Source of the DNA: Takakia lepidozioides
Taxonomy: Eukaryota > Streptophyta > Takakiopsida > Takakiales > Takakiaceae
Assembly: GCA_030704615.1 (NCBI GenBank)
Contig: CM060733.1
Coordinates: 64,976,001-65,040,000 of the forward strand
Direction of reading: 5' to 3'
Length of the DNA stretch: 64,000 nt
Below the pieces are notes generated by a model that was given only the letters and a program-made list of their open reading frames with translations, did no database searches and had not been told where the DNA came from. Positions 36,101 through 44,110 of this stretch are shown piece by piece (the first letter of the stretch is position 1; each line of letters starts with the position of its first letter). The position numbers were made by a program, and so were the translations under genes.

Positions 36101-38224
36101 GGCGGGATCAGCTATGGCCACGTACTTTACCATCCACGACTTGTACTTGATGCGGGCCTTCGCCTCCGCAGCTTTGAGATACGATTCCAGTGCCGGGAGG
36201 GTTAGTTTCTTCTCCTCTGACTCAATGTAGAACCTCCGCGCATGTGCCAAATCCTGCTGAATTTTCGTCTGTCAAGAATGCGCACATAAGATTAGAAATC
36301 CTGGTCAACACTTTTTCTTTTATTGGGGGAGGAGAGACAAATTAGCTCAACAAAACAGTTAGGAGCTTTACCCAAAATATGTAGTCCACCATGGCGTCCA
36401 TGCTCATCCTATACCAGGTTCTGTCTGCGAATTGGCAAACTCTTGCACCCCCTGCTTCCCGACATCCGTCATGTAAAACATCTTTCCGGACAAGTGCTGG
36501 AAAAGAGGATCAGTAGCAATCAATTTCTCGAACTCCTCATTTCGCCTTTGCCAATGGGGACCCCATTTGTCTACCTCATCGGAAGTGTGGGCACGAGAAG
36601 CTCCGTGGTCGTTCTCAATGGAAACGTAAAATGCGGTAGACCCCATTCGATATCCCTCCCGGAAAGAGAATTTCAGCTTGTCGATATTGTCTAGGAGTGC
36701 AGGTCTCACCACTTGCAATGATACTAAGCGGCAAAGGGGAATCCGAAGCTTGGCCGGGTACACCATGCCCCCCAAGACCCTGCCAATGTTGTTGTGGGTT
36801 GCCTCCAACATCTTGGCAGCGGCCAACTTCATATCCGCCTCCGACATGACGTCTGCTGTAGAGGGGTTCTCCGGCAGCCCACCAGGACCGCCAAATCCAG
36901 CCTGTATGCTCCGGGTTTGGGGCCTGGGGATCTCCGGGAGGATGTCATCCTGGTCAGAAAGCTCCCTCTCGTCGTCCTCAACATGGTCAACCACCGGAAG
37001 CACCTCGAGCCCTCTCCCCGGCTTCACCTCAAACTCCCACAATCCGTGCTCTTTGTGGTGTTCTTTCCCCTCCTCCAGTCTCCACCGTATGGGTAATTGC
37101 GGGGGCTGCTCTCACCCGTGATGGTATAACCGGTAAGGATGCAGCCGGTGTGTTACTGCCTGTTTCTGGTGTCTTGGAGGGATCCACCGTCTCTGTGCGT
37201 CCCTCGCTTACATGGGCATTTGTCATTTCGACACCCTTGGCCTCCTCAGTGGCCTTTTCTCTTGCCTTCTGGCTAGCCTTCTGTCTAGCCTGTTCTTTTT
37301 CCCTCTCTTTTGCCCTCTCACGGGCCTTCTGTTTCTTACTAGGGGTAGCAGCAGGGGAGGCCTCCAGGACGACCACCTTTGATTGAGGCAAACTGACACC
37401 CTCACGCGCCCTGTTCACTCCCCCCTCCGCAGCCTGTAATGGCTCTCTCGCCGGGGATTGCATGTGCTTGACTTTTTTCTTCTTCTTTGCGTGGGCGGGC
37501 CCTCCTGCATGTGCATCAGCTTCCTCGATTGGCGGATCTGATGTCCTCATCCGACGCCCTTCACCTGCCATGCCGATTGCACCAACCTCCCGAATGCCTA
37601 TTCTAGCGTACTCTCGTTGCAGGTCCTCCCGTCCACCAACAAAGGAGCAAGATTTTGTTTGCCCTCCCGCTTGGCTATCCAAACATGCAAAGCACTAGGT
37701 CCGACGACTACTGCCGACGACTGTCTGACTGCGCTTGATGACTAGCGTCTTTGGGAGTGACTGCTCGAGCAGTTGGTGCTGTCGATGATACCACCACCGT
37801 GTTGCGCTCGTCTTCACTCTGTCATCCCCAACAATCGTGAGAACCACCATCGCAATGAAATGGAAGCAACAAATGAGCCACAATCGTGAGAGGCAGATTA
37901 TGGAGTGGCATGGAACAACAATGAAAACAAAACCAAGCAATGGCTAACAATCACATGCAGAAGCAGCAGAAGGATGCCAAAACAAACAAAACAAAGCGAA
38001 GAAGACCGCACATGCTACATAAAGTGAAAGAAGCAGGGGCTTGCCTGAGAGTGCTCGGCTTCAATTGGTGCGGGCTGTGAGCAAGACAAGGGGATCTCCT
38101 GCTGGAGCTTCAGTTTGGCCATGCGAGACGTTGGACGCCGCCCGTAGTACAAAGGCTTCAGTTTGTGCTGCGGTCTGGATGTGGGGTTTCTCTCAGGAGA
38201 GCCACACCCTTCTCCACGCGGCAT
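27131..38224 (-). CDS. Unknown multi-exon gene, interrupted by gypsy A
   Basis: Exons, - strand: 38,224-38,045 (GC-AG donor CAG/GCAAGC), 37,818 to about 37,700, about 37,690-36,372 (one or two frame breaks), 36,268-35,984, 35,898-35,773, 35,680-35,466, and a last exon starting 34,419 that is cut by gypsy A at 34,260 and resumes at 27,375 to a stop at 27,131. Phases agree from exon 4 onward except across the 24-base G run. Content: a Lys/Ala/Glu-rich region ([20 protein letters not shown]), then [35 protein letters not shown], exon 4 [20 protein letters not shown], exon 6 [20 protein letters not shown], last exon [16 protein letters not shown] joined to [15 protein letters not shown]. About 850 aa. 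Not recognised; intron 34,420-35,465 holds the GGCGCC satellite as TE1 does, so it may be a transposon gene rather than a host gene. Confidence 0.5.
27376..27379. repeat. 4-bp target duplication of gypsy A, left copy
   Basis: CGAG directly before the 5' LTR, repeated at 34,261-34,264. Removing the element and one copy restores the reading frame of the interrupted - strand exon (GSL joined to DSSEF). Confidence 0.75.
27380..28090 (+). repeat. Gypsy A 5' LTR (711 bp)
   Basis: Begins TGTCGCGGCCC and ends GTGCGCGACA (TG...CA). Nearly identical to 33,551-34,260. Carries TATATATAGGG at about 27,785-27,796 as a likely core promoter. Confidence 0.93.
28093..28104 (+). promoter_or_regulatory. Primer-binding site for initiator tRNA-Met
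   Basis: TGGTATCAGAGC, two bases after the 5' LTR: the complement of the 3' end of plant initiator tRNA-Met, used to prime minus-strand DNA synthesis in most plant LTR elements. Confidence 0.9.
28147..28960 (+). CDS. gag: Gypsy A gag (capsid), frameshifted
   Basis: ATG 28,147 opens [11 protein letters not shown] with a charged N-terminus ([20 protein letters not shown]). A frameshift near 28,370 joins it to the capsid-like retrotransposon gag domain: [101 protein letters not shown] four-residue gap at MVF-GLAPWA relative to the relic at 14,060 (MVFNFVAGLAPWA) shows a small in-frame deletion. The shift near 28,950 separates it from the zinc knuckle. Confidence 0.9.
28985..29942 (+). CDS. Gypsy A nucleocapsid zinc knuckle and aspartic protease
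   Basis: About 29,148-29,190 encodes [14 protein letters not shown], a CX2CX4HX4C knuckle that packages element RNA. From 29,301 the protease follows: [15 protein letters not shown] has the catalytic DTG, with [16 protein letters not shown] as the second conserved strand (LGM.FL). The frame continues past the protease to 29,942 ([13 protein letters not shown]), where another shift separates it from RT. Confidence 0.9.
29979..31175 (+). CDS. Gypsy A reverse transcriptase and RNase H, frameshifted
   Basis: RT motifs in order: [11 protein letters not shown]-like entry, [29 protein letters not shown], then after a shift [35 protein letters not shown], and the catalytic box as [27 protein letters not shown] and [15 protein letters not shown] close the connection. 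RNase H has [18 protein letters not shown] and [16 protein letters not shown], then [10 protein letters not shown]-type sequence in another frame. All catalytic Asp residues visible are present; only the frameshifts inactivate it. Confidence 0.9.
31300..32160 (+). CDS. Gypsy A integrase, frameshifted
   Basis: HHCC domain: [20 protein letters not shown] ... [12 protein letters not shown]. Catalytic core: first Asp in [16 protein letters not shown], second in [17 protein letters not shown], Glu in [17 protein letters not shown], the D,D35E triad of retroviral-type integrases. Followed by [21 protein letters not shown] frameshift near 31,550 lies between the zinc domain and the core. Confidence 0.92.
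32229..32660 (+). CDS. Gypsy A C-terminal domain with chromodomain
   Basis: After the integrase tail ([31 protein letters not shown]) comes a chromodomain: [40 protein letters not shown], with the aromatic cage positions (Y, W, W) in place, then a basic tail ending KKR. Chromodomains bind methylated histone tails and steer integration to marked chromatin; this defines the chromovirus clade. TGA at 32,658. Confidence 0.92.
   Translation: MNIKNFRLPPEVSPKFVPPYAGPFRIRKVMNEDVYELELPANSKVHPVFHVSLLKPYFKDEARPNRHQVLRPPPMLLDHENEPEYEVEAILKSRRFKNRETEYLVKWKGYHHVEASWVRASEMGNASEAVAAFEGRPQKRKKR
32661..33550 (+). other. Gypsy A 3' non-coding region
   Basis: About 890 bp between pol and the 3' LTR, no ORF of interest. 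Ends in GGTAGGGGTGTG, a short purine-rich stretch that may serve as the polypurine tract. Confidence 0.6.
33551..34260 (+). repeat. Gypsy A 3' LTR (710 bp)
   Basis: Begins TGTCGCGGCCC and ends GTGCGCAACA; near-identical to the 5' LTR. Confidence 0.93.
34387..34410 (+). repeat. 24-base G homopolymer
   Basis: Uninterrupted G run, C on the coding strand of the unknown - gene, where it would encode polyproline; its length is one off the frame. A candidate G-quadruplex and a site of probable length error. Confidence 0.85.
34560..35365. repeat. GGCGCC-palindrome satellite, block 5 (intronic, ~147-bp unit)
   Basis: Units with GTGTCCGAAAATGGCTAAGT at about 34,917, 35,065 and 35,212, alternating with GGAAATTCGGCGCCATTTTT C in both orientations. 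Same two words as blocks 1 and 4. Lies wholly inside an intron of the unknown - strand gene. Confidence 0.9.
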
Positions 38225-38449
38225 AAGTCCGAGTAACAGAAAAATCTCCCGCAGAATGCGTGTGTACAGGCCACGAATGGAACTTCATCCACCCGTCACA
38301 TCAGGTGTCGAAGGCGTATCCGGGAAGCAAGCGCGGAGTCCGTGTGGAATGTCCGGTTCAAAACCGACGGCGGAGGACATTAAATGTGCAACTGCGCCCT
38401 TCAATGTCATAGGTATGGAGGTCGGCCACAGGCGCCACCTGGCCCACCC

Positions 38450-39160
38450 TCCCCCCGAGACCTCATCATTCGCCCGCTGGATGGAAAATCAAATTTCCAT
38501 CCAGCGGATGATTAGGTCGCAACGTGGCCCTCCCTCCGCCCGAGACGGATGGAAAACCGGTGTCGAATTTCCATCCTGCAGGTAAACCGGAGCGCGGCCG
38601 GATGGAAAACCGGCACCGAATTTGACTCCAGCGGACGACATTGGTGGGAATAACGTGCCAAAAAGTGGCCCGCAGGCAAAAAACTCTAAGTTGAGTGTCA
38701 GATTAGACAAAAAAATGTGAAAAACTTGATGCAACGACTGAAAATTGTTGACGAAGGGTCGATACGGGCATCTGTGGATGGATATTCGGCGCCGTTTTTT
38801 CATCCTGCAGATGATCTCTGTCGGCCTCTCCCACCGAGACGACTTGATCCGAACGGCCTTGGATGGAAATTCGGCGCCGTTTTTCCATCCGGGGGATGTT
38901 CTCTGTCGGCCAGGTCTCGGCCTCTCCCCTCGAGACGACTTCATCCGACGGGCCTCAGATGGAAATTCGGCGCCGTTTTTCCATCCGGGGGGTGTTCTCT
39001 GTCGGCCAGGTGTCGGCCTCTCCCCCCGAGACGACTTCATCCGACCGGCCTCAGATGGAAATTCGGCGCCGTTTTTCCATCCGGGGGATATTCTCTGTCG
39101 GCCAGGTGTCGGCCTCTCCCCCCGAGACGACTTCATCCGACCGGCCTCAGATGTTGATTG
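38450..39160. repeat. GGCGCC-palindrome satellite, block 6 (~95-bp unit)
   Basis: ATGGAAATTCGGCGCCGTTT recurs at about 38,862, 38,957 and 39,053, joined by CTCTGTCGGCCAGGTGTCGG CCTCTCC. This linker is the reverse complement of the linker in block 2, so the two blocks are the same family. Confidence 0.9.
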
Positions 39161-39697
39161 TCCTCCAAGTACCGTAACAACTATTTATCTGTTGCTGGCT
39201 CCTTCATGCAAGTTCTAGACACTTCAATCCAGCTTTACCGTGGCTTCCTTGCCATCCTCCTGCCTGTGCTGCCACTTCTCAAGTGCCTAGAAAGAAAGTG
39301 AAGTGTCCACAAGCTGACTCTCATACCTCATCAACAGGTCGTTTCTCGGTAGCAGCCAGTGCTAGTACGTGAGTTTCCCCACGTCCACTCTTAAACAACC
39401 GCTCTAGCTGCTATTGCCTATCGCTATGCCATATGAATCTACGGACTTATAAAGTATGGATCTATATAATAATATTGTTTTGTATAACTCAGCATGTGTA
39501 GACGATGGCCTATACCTGTACATACCATTGCAAAACTAATACTAACTATCTCATCACCATAAGACACTCCTGTCAGTCATGCTTTATAGACTTCAAAACC
39601 TACTTGAAAACATAGTGCTGAAACAATCGAACTCTATCTAGCATAGCACTGCAACGCTATATAATGATCTCTCTCTCCTAAATTCATGACAAATATA
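39161..39697. other. Intergenic, AT-rich, no gene seen
   Basis: No recognisable coding, RNA or TE signal. Confidence 0.4.
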
Positions 39698-39850
39698 CTT
39701 CCACTCATAAATAGGAGTTGAGCCAAGCACACCCCAAAGCCCTGGGGAAATCGCACTACTATGCCATAGCCGACGCGAGAGGCTCAAGTTGAGAGAGATG
39801 AGCCCCTCCGCATCTGCCGTTGGAGAGCCTGTAGGTTGCGGATGACACAG
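39698..39850 (+). repeat. Structured dispersed repeat, copy 2
   Basis: CACTCATAAATAGGAGTTGA GCCAAGCACACCCC, CCCC...GGGG hairpin, CCATAGCCGACGCGAGAGGC TCA, loop, TGAGCCC. The same arrangement as copies 1 and 3, with the main stem partly decayed. Confidence 0.6.
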
Positions 39851-39933
39851 CTATGTCATCCTCCGTGCCTGTGCTTACGATGACAAAGTGTTTTGCAGTC
39901 AAGACTTCATGTTGTACTGAGAGCTAAACCAAC

Positions 39934-40690
39934 TTCAACATGGCTGATGTACATAAATCTTTGCGAACTTGTGCTTCTACATCAACTCTCACGACATCTT
40001 TACTGGCTTTTATCTTCTCCATTTCTAAGGCTGAAAGAAACCCATGTGATTGCTTCTCGTCCGCCTCGCAAATGGTCAAGTATCATTGCCGCTCCTTAAT
40101 GGCGTCCTCTGTGTACGTTTTGCCAGACTGTCTGGGCCGCATTACTCCTACCTTTGTCTTTGGCCTGCTGAGATCTTCTTGGTCACTGAGCGCTTCCTCG
40201 TTTGAAATGTCACAGTCAATGGTGCTTTTTATCTCTCCCCCCAAGGCCTCGGCACTTTGAAGTCTTTGCAACTTGTGCCTGTTTTTCCAGTCAGTCAGAA
40301 CGGCCCAGTTCACAAGGCAACCTTTCCTTTCACAAACAATGCCTCTTGCGATTGCCTTGTTTATCATATGATGAGCAGGAACACCAATGCGTTAGTGTGC
40401 GATCATATAAATCCGCTCTACCCTTGCAATAAGTTCAGAATCTGATGGATTAAACAAGTAGCTGTAACCATTCTTGTTGAGCGGCGGCCCAAATAGTCTA
40501 GCCACCTCTTCTTCTCTGCAGTTTCTATCTATTTTGAGTCTCTTAGGGGCTACACCCTCATTGCAAATACCATATGCATCAGCAAATGCCTTCCGGAACA
40601 CTGGAGTTTTTCCATCAAAGATTAGAATTGGAGGCGTTGCGTGTAACGGTGCTACATAGAGCGAACGTTGTCGACATTTTCAAAATGATC
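39934..40690 (-). pseudogene. Unidentified coding exon with two in-frame stops
   Basis: One continuous - frame of ~250 codons: APLHATPPILIFDGKTPVFR, KAFADAYGICNEGVAPKRLK, REEEVARLFGPPLNKNGYSY, LFNPSDSELIARVERIYMIA, [TAA at 40,392-40,394], RIGVPAHHMINKAIARGIVC, WAVLTDWKNRHKLQRLQSAE, ISNEEALSDQEDLSRPK, [TGA at 40,083-40,085], SHGFLSALEMEKIKASKDVV. The frame is preserved across both stops, so this is a recently disabled coding sequence or holds sequencing errors. No family recognised; probably part of the repeated TE-type gene set of this region. Confidence 0.5.
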
Positions 40691-41119
40691 GCACTGACTG
40701 AACGCTTACTTAATCTATATTAGGCTGACAAGCTACACTAAGCTCACAAGCTTCAGTACGACCAGCTTACACAAATCGTGCCCAGCTTACACGGATCTCA
40801 GGTATAAGATAGCAGTTCGCCATGACAGAAAATCAACCAAGTACAAAGACATGGCAGGGTGGGAGTGAAAGTCACCGACGCACCGGGCAGGACCCGGTCA
40901 TGACCTCCTAGCGAGGCACATTGGGAGTCTCTATTGAATAGTCCCGATGACTCACCGGTAACCCCATGCCTTTGGCGCGACGATTTTCAAATTTCGATTT
41001 TTTTCTGCACCAATAGAAATAGGCGCAAATCACGCGGGGCCCGCCCATGGACTCTCGTGGAGTGGCACATCTGCCGCTTTTGAGCCACTGTAGCTTGTAC
41101 TTACCCTCGGGATCGCAGC

Positions 41120-41665
41120 AATTGCCCCAACGGGGGTCTCACCCCGTGGAACTTCTCGCCCAAGTCAGGGGACATTTTTATATTCCTGCAGGATTGGATA
41201 GACCAGTCTCAGCAGAGGCGGGTGAGCCTGTCCGCTCTAGAGTTCCTGCCTGGCTTCCACGATCAGCCTCGCGGGGACGGGCTTGCACAGCTCTGGTGCT
41301 TGCGCATCGTCGATCTGCAGTGTCCGCCTGCATGGGACATCCCCAAAAGCCGCACAGCCTTTCTGTATCATTCGAGGTGCTGTCAGTGGGCCTACGACGA
41401 TTGCATCGGGTGTACGTACATGCCTCAGAGGATTCCCTCGCAAACAGTCTATGGGGACATTCTCATAAGCTACGAGGATGAGTCCTATGGACATAGAGTC
41501 TCTACAGCAAAGATCTCCATTTACGATGGTGCATATATCGGAGGACATGACACCGTTGTCCACTACACCAAAGAGGAGCGGGCTGCATCCATTGTCTTCA
41601 CCTACCGACACCCTGTGAGTCATGAGCTTGTTGAGAGGCCAATTGAGGTTCCAGCTTCTTGGTGA
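41120..41665 (+). CDS. Unidentified protein-coding exon
   Basis: Open + frame reading PWNFSPKSGDIFIFLQDWID, QSQQRRVSLSALEFLPGFHD, LAQLWCLRIVDLQCPPAWDI, TAFLYHSRCCQWAYDDCIGC, QTVYGDILISYEDESYGHRV, KISIYDGAYIGGHDTVVHYT and VFTYRHPVSHELVERPIEV, ending TGA at 41,663-41,665. The mix of beta-like and Cys-containing segments looks like a genuine domain. The 5' end is not resolved: 41,190 CCTGCAG could be an acceptor. AATAAA follows near 41,783. No family recognised and no RT, integrase or transposase motif seen. Confidence 0.45.
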   Translation, partial: NCPNGGLTPWNFSPKSGDIFIFLQDWIDQSQQRRVSLSALEFLPGFHDQPRGDGLAQLWCLRIVDLQCPPAWDIPKSRTAFLYHSRCCQWAYDDCIGCTYMPQRIPSQTVYGDILISYEDESYGHRVSTAKISIYDGAYIGGHDTVVHYTKEERAASIVFTYRHPVSHELVERPIEVPASW

Positions 41666-42042
41666 CAACAGTGCAACACGACAGCATATTCCCAACTTAG
41701 CTGAGCATGGATTGCATGCAGTATACTTCTGGCTTACCTCGACTTGTGAGGGCATGCATACTTGTCACAGTTCATTATATGAATAAAAAAATTCTTTTGA
41801 ACCAAAGTTCCATTTTTTGTGCAATGTTGAATTTTGTTGAATGTTGACTTTTGCCTGAGAGGGTCCAACACTCAAGCTTGTAGTCAGACCCTCTGGAATG
41901 CCACATCTCTTTCAATTCCCTCTGTCCATCGGGAAGGTGCTTGCACGCTCGTACCCCCACGCTTCTCGTCAGATGCCGCAATTATTGTTTGTGCAGGGCA
42001 CCTGCACAGGTCTGCAGCCTTCTGACTATATACCGTTGGTAG

Positions 42043-42685
42043 TTATTGCGCAAAGGGCAGGGGCCGCATTTCGGAGACAAGGTTCATGAAAACTCTAACA
42101 GTGGATTTCCGGAGGACCCGGATACGGACTCGGTGGCGACTGTGGTCTCGGCAATGGAGGGGAAGAGACACGTAGGTTGGTATGAGGGATCTCGCATGGA
42201 GGTAGTACCAGCCGAGATAGCCGGGATGGCGATGGTGATGAGGAAAGAACATGTAAAATAGGAGGAATAGACGATGCGGATGATGGTGATGATGGGGGTG
42301 CCAATGTCGAGGATGACGAACTCGGACTCGGTGGCGGCTGTGGTCTCGGCAATGGAGGGGAAGGGACACGTAGCTGGTCGGTATGAGGGACCTCGGATGG
42401 CAATGGTGATGAGGAAAGACCATGTACAATAGGAGGAACGGACGATGCGGATGATGGGGGTGCCGATGTCGAGGATGACGAATGTGTGTGCGTAGGTGGC
42501 AAGCGCCTGGCCCGGTGCCCAAAAATAGAAAAACACGCATCGTACTCTGCTACCTCACAAACTGCATCTACGTCATGTTGCGAGAAAAAAATGTTCACAT
42601 CCGGAACGGGGTGGGGCTCGTAAGAAGAAAGAAACCCGCATCGGTATGCCTCTTCAGCAAAAAAAATTGCGAGCTTGGACATCAA
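42043..42685 (-). CDS. Unidentified protein with tandem Ser/Pro-rich repeats
   Basis: The - strand starts MSKLAIFFAEEAYRCGFLSS, YEPHPVPDVNIFFSQHDVDA, VCEVAEYDACFSIFGHRARR, then enters Ser/Pro-rich repeats (SSSSTSAPPSSASSVPPIVH; VPSPPLPRPQPPPSPSSSSS; two-plus copies of a ~195-bp DNA unit), and in a shifted frame ends KSTVRVFMNLVSEMRPLPF AQ at 42,043. The same ending is encoded at 20.0 kb in TE1. Low-complexity, possibly extracellular or linker-like protein; function unknown. Confidence 0.4.
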
Positions 42686-43282
42686 GACGAGGCTGCAAGA
42701 TGCATGAAATGAAATGCATCAATACTCAGTTCACAAACGCGAGGTTTCATTAGCCTTAGTACTTTTAATTGAGGAGTACGTGAGAAGATATGAGGACGAC
42801 TTCCCTTTGCTGCATCAACAATCTCGTACTTGGCGTAATATTTTTGCACAACATGGGGTCGTCGCATCATCGGTGTGGTCCTCCCAACTGGTAGTCGTGC
42901 CCAACACCAACTACACCAACACTCAATCTTGGGGAGGCGGTCCCGGCGGGGTCTCTCCGGGGCTCGTGCCTCTGGACTCGGCGGCCTACGACCTCGGGGT
43001 GGTGGCCATGGGGGCAAAGCTGTGCGGACATGGCAATGCCGCCTAACTCGTAGACGAGGCGAACGTGCTGTCTCGCCCTCAGCAGGTGGTTGTGGCACAG
43101 CCGGCAACGAATCCTCAAGCGTGACACGTCGATTGACACGCGGCATGACCTAGCACAAGAGAGAGGTAGAGTACCGTATTGTGACCCACTGTAACCTCCG
43201 AAGGAGTTACACTCCCAACCCTTGGAAAAACTTGAAAAAAAAAACCTACAAACGTAAAGCCATATGTCCCCACCCCGCAAAA

Positions 43283-43425
43283 AAATGAAACCCTAAAAAC
43301 AAAACTATATTGCAGCTAATCCTAAACTAACTATATTATAACTAACCCTAAACTAAACTATGAAACTAAACCCTAAACTAAACTATGTAACCCTTAAAAC
43401 CCTAAGAACCAAAGACCCAAAAACC
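43283..43425 (+). repeat. Degenerate interstitial telomere-like repeat
   Basis: Repeated AAACCCTAAA, ACCCTAAACTAAAC and TAACCCTTAAAACCCTAAG words over ~140 bp: decayed copies of the plant telomere unit CCCTAAA, far from any visible chromosome end. Confidence 0.6.
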
Positions 43426-43719
43426 CAAATGATCCCTGCAAAACCTTATAACCCAAAAAACCAAAAAATAAATAAATAAATGAGAGGCCTCTTCAACTCA
43501 CCTCTGCGCCAGAGCTGCGACTGCCGTGCGACGTCCCCCAGAGGCAGCAACGCCGTGCGATCCCCAACGTCGCAGCGGATCCTCCTCCTGCCAAGGTGGC
43601 CGCCCTTCTCTCCCCTTCTCTCTTCCCTTCGCGAAGGCGCTTGATCGCGCCGAGGTTTTCTGGCGGGGTTGCCACACTGGCGCGCCGCAGCTGCACCGAC
43701 CGCCTCTCACTCCCCCTCT

Positions 43720-44110
43720 CAATCTCTCTATCTGATCTCTCTCTCCCTCACCCTCCTCCTCTCACTCTTCCTCCCTCCCTCCCTCCATCCCTATTTTTTT
43801 TTTTTGCTCTCGAGCTTTCCCGGACGCAACTACCCCCACGTGCCGGAGCGTTTTCCAGCAGCGGTGACGCAGCACTGACGCGCCACGGCGTTCAAACCCG
43901 CGTGGGCCCTCTCTCTCCGTCCCATTCCCTCTCTCTCATTCTCCCTCTCCCTCACTCTCTCTCTCCTTTTTTTTTTTTTTTTTTTTTTTTTTCGGTTGTT
44001 TGAGGGAGCTGGGAGTACGCCCCCGCGACCTGCTGGTGGAGCGCCAGCGGAACGCCAACGCCACGGGAGGGACCGCCAGCGTGAAGGAGTTGCCGTGTGA
44101 GGGAGCTGCC
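43720..44110. repeat. CT-rich low-complexity tract
   Basis: CTCTCTCCCTC-type microsatellite plus poly-T runs (near 43,795 and 43,970-43,993). Adjacent GC-rich ORFs in several frames are compositional, not genes. Confidence 0.7.

Noticed and set aside
39934-40690. Reassigned stop codons (alternative genetic code)
   Set aside because: QCR8 and the neurochondrin-like gene end normally at TAA and TGA, and other frames in the window show ordinary decay.
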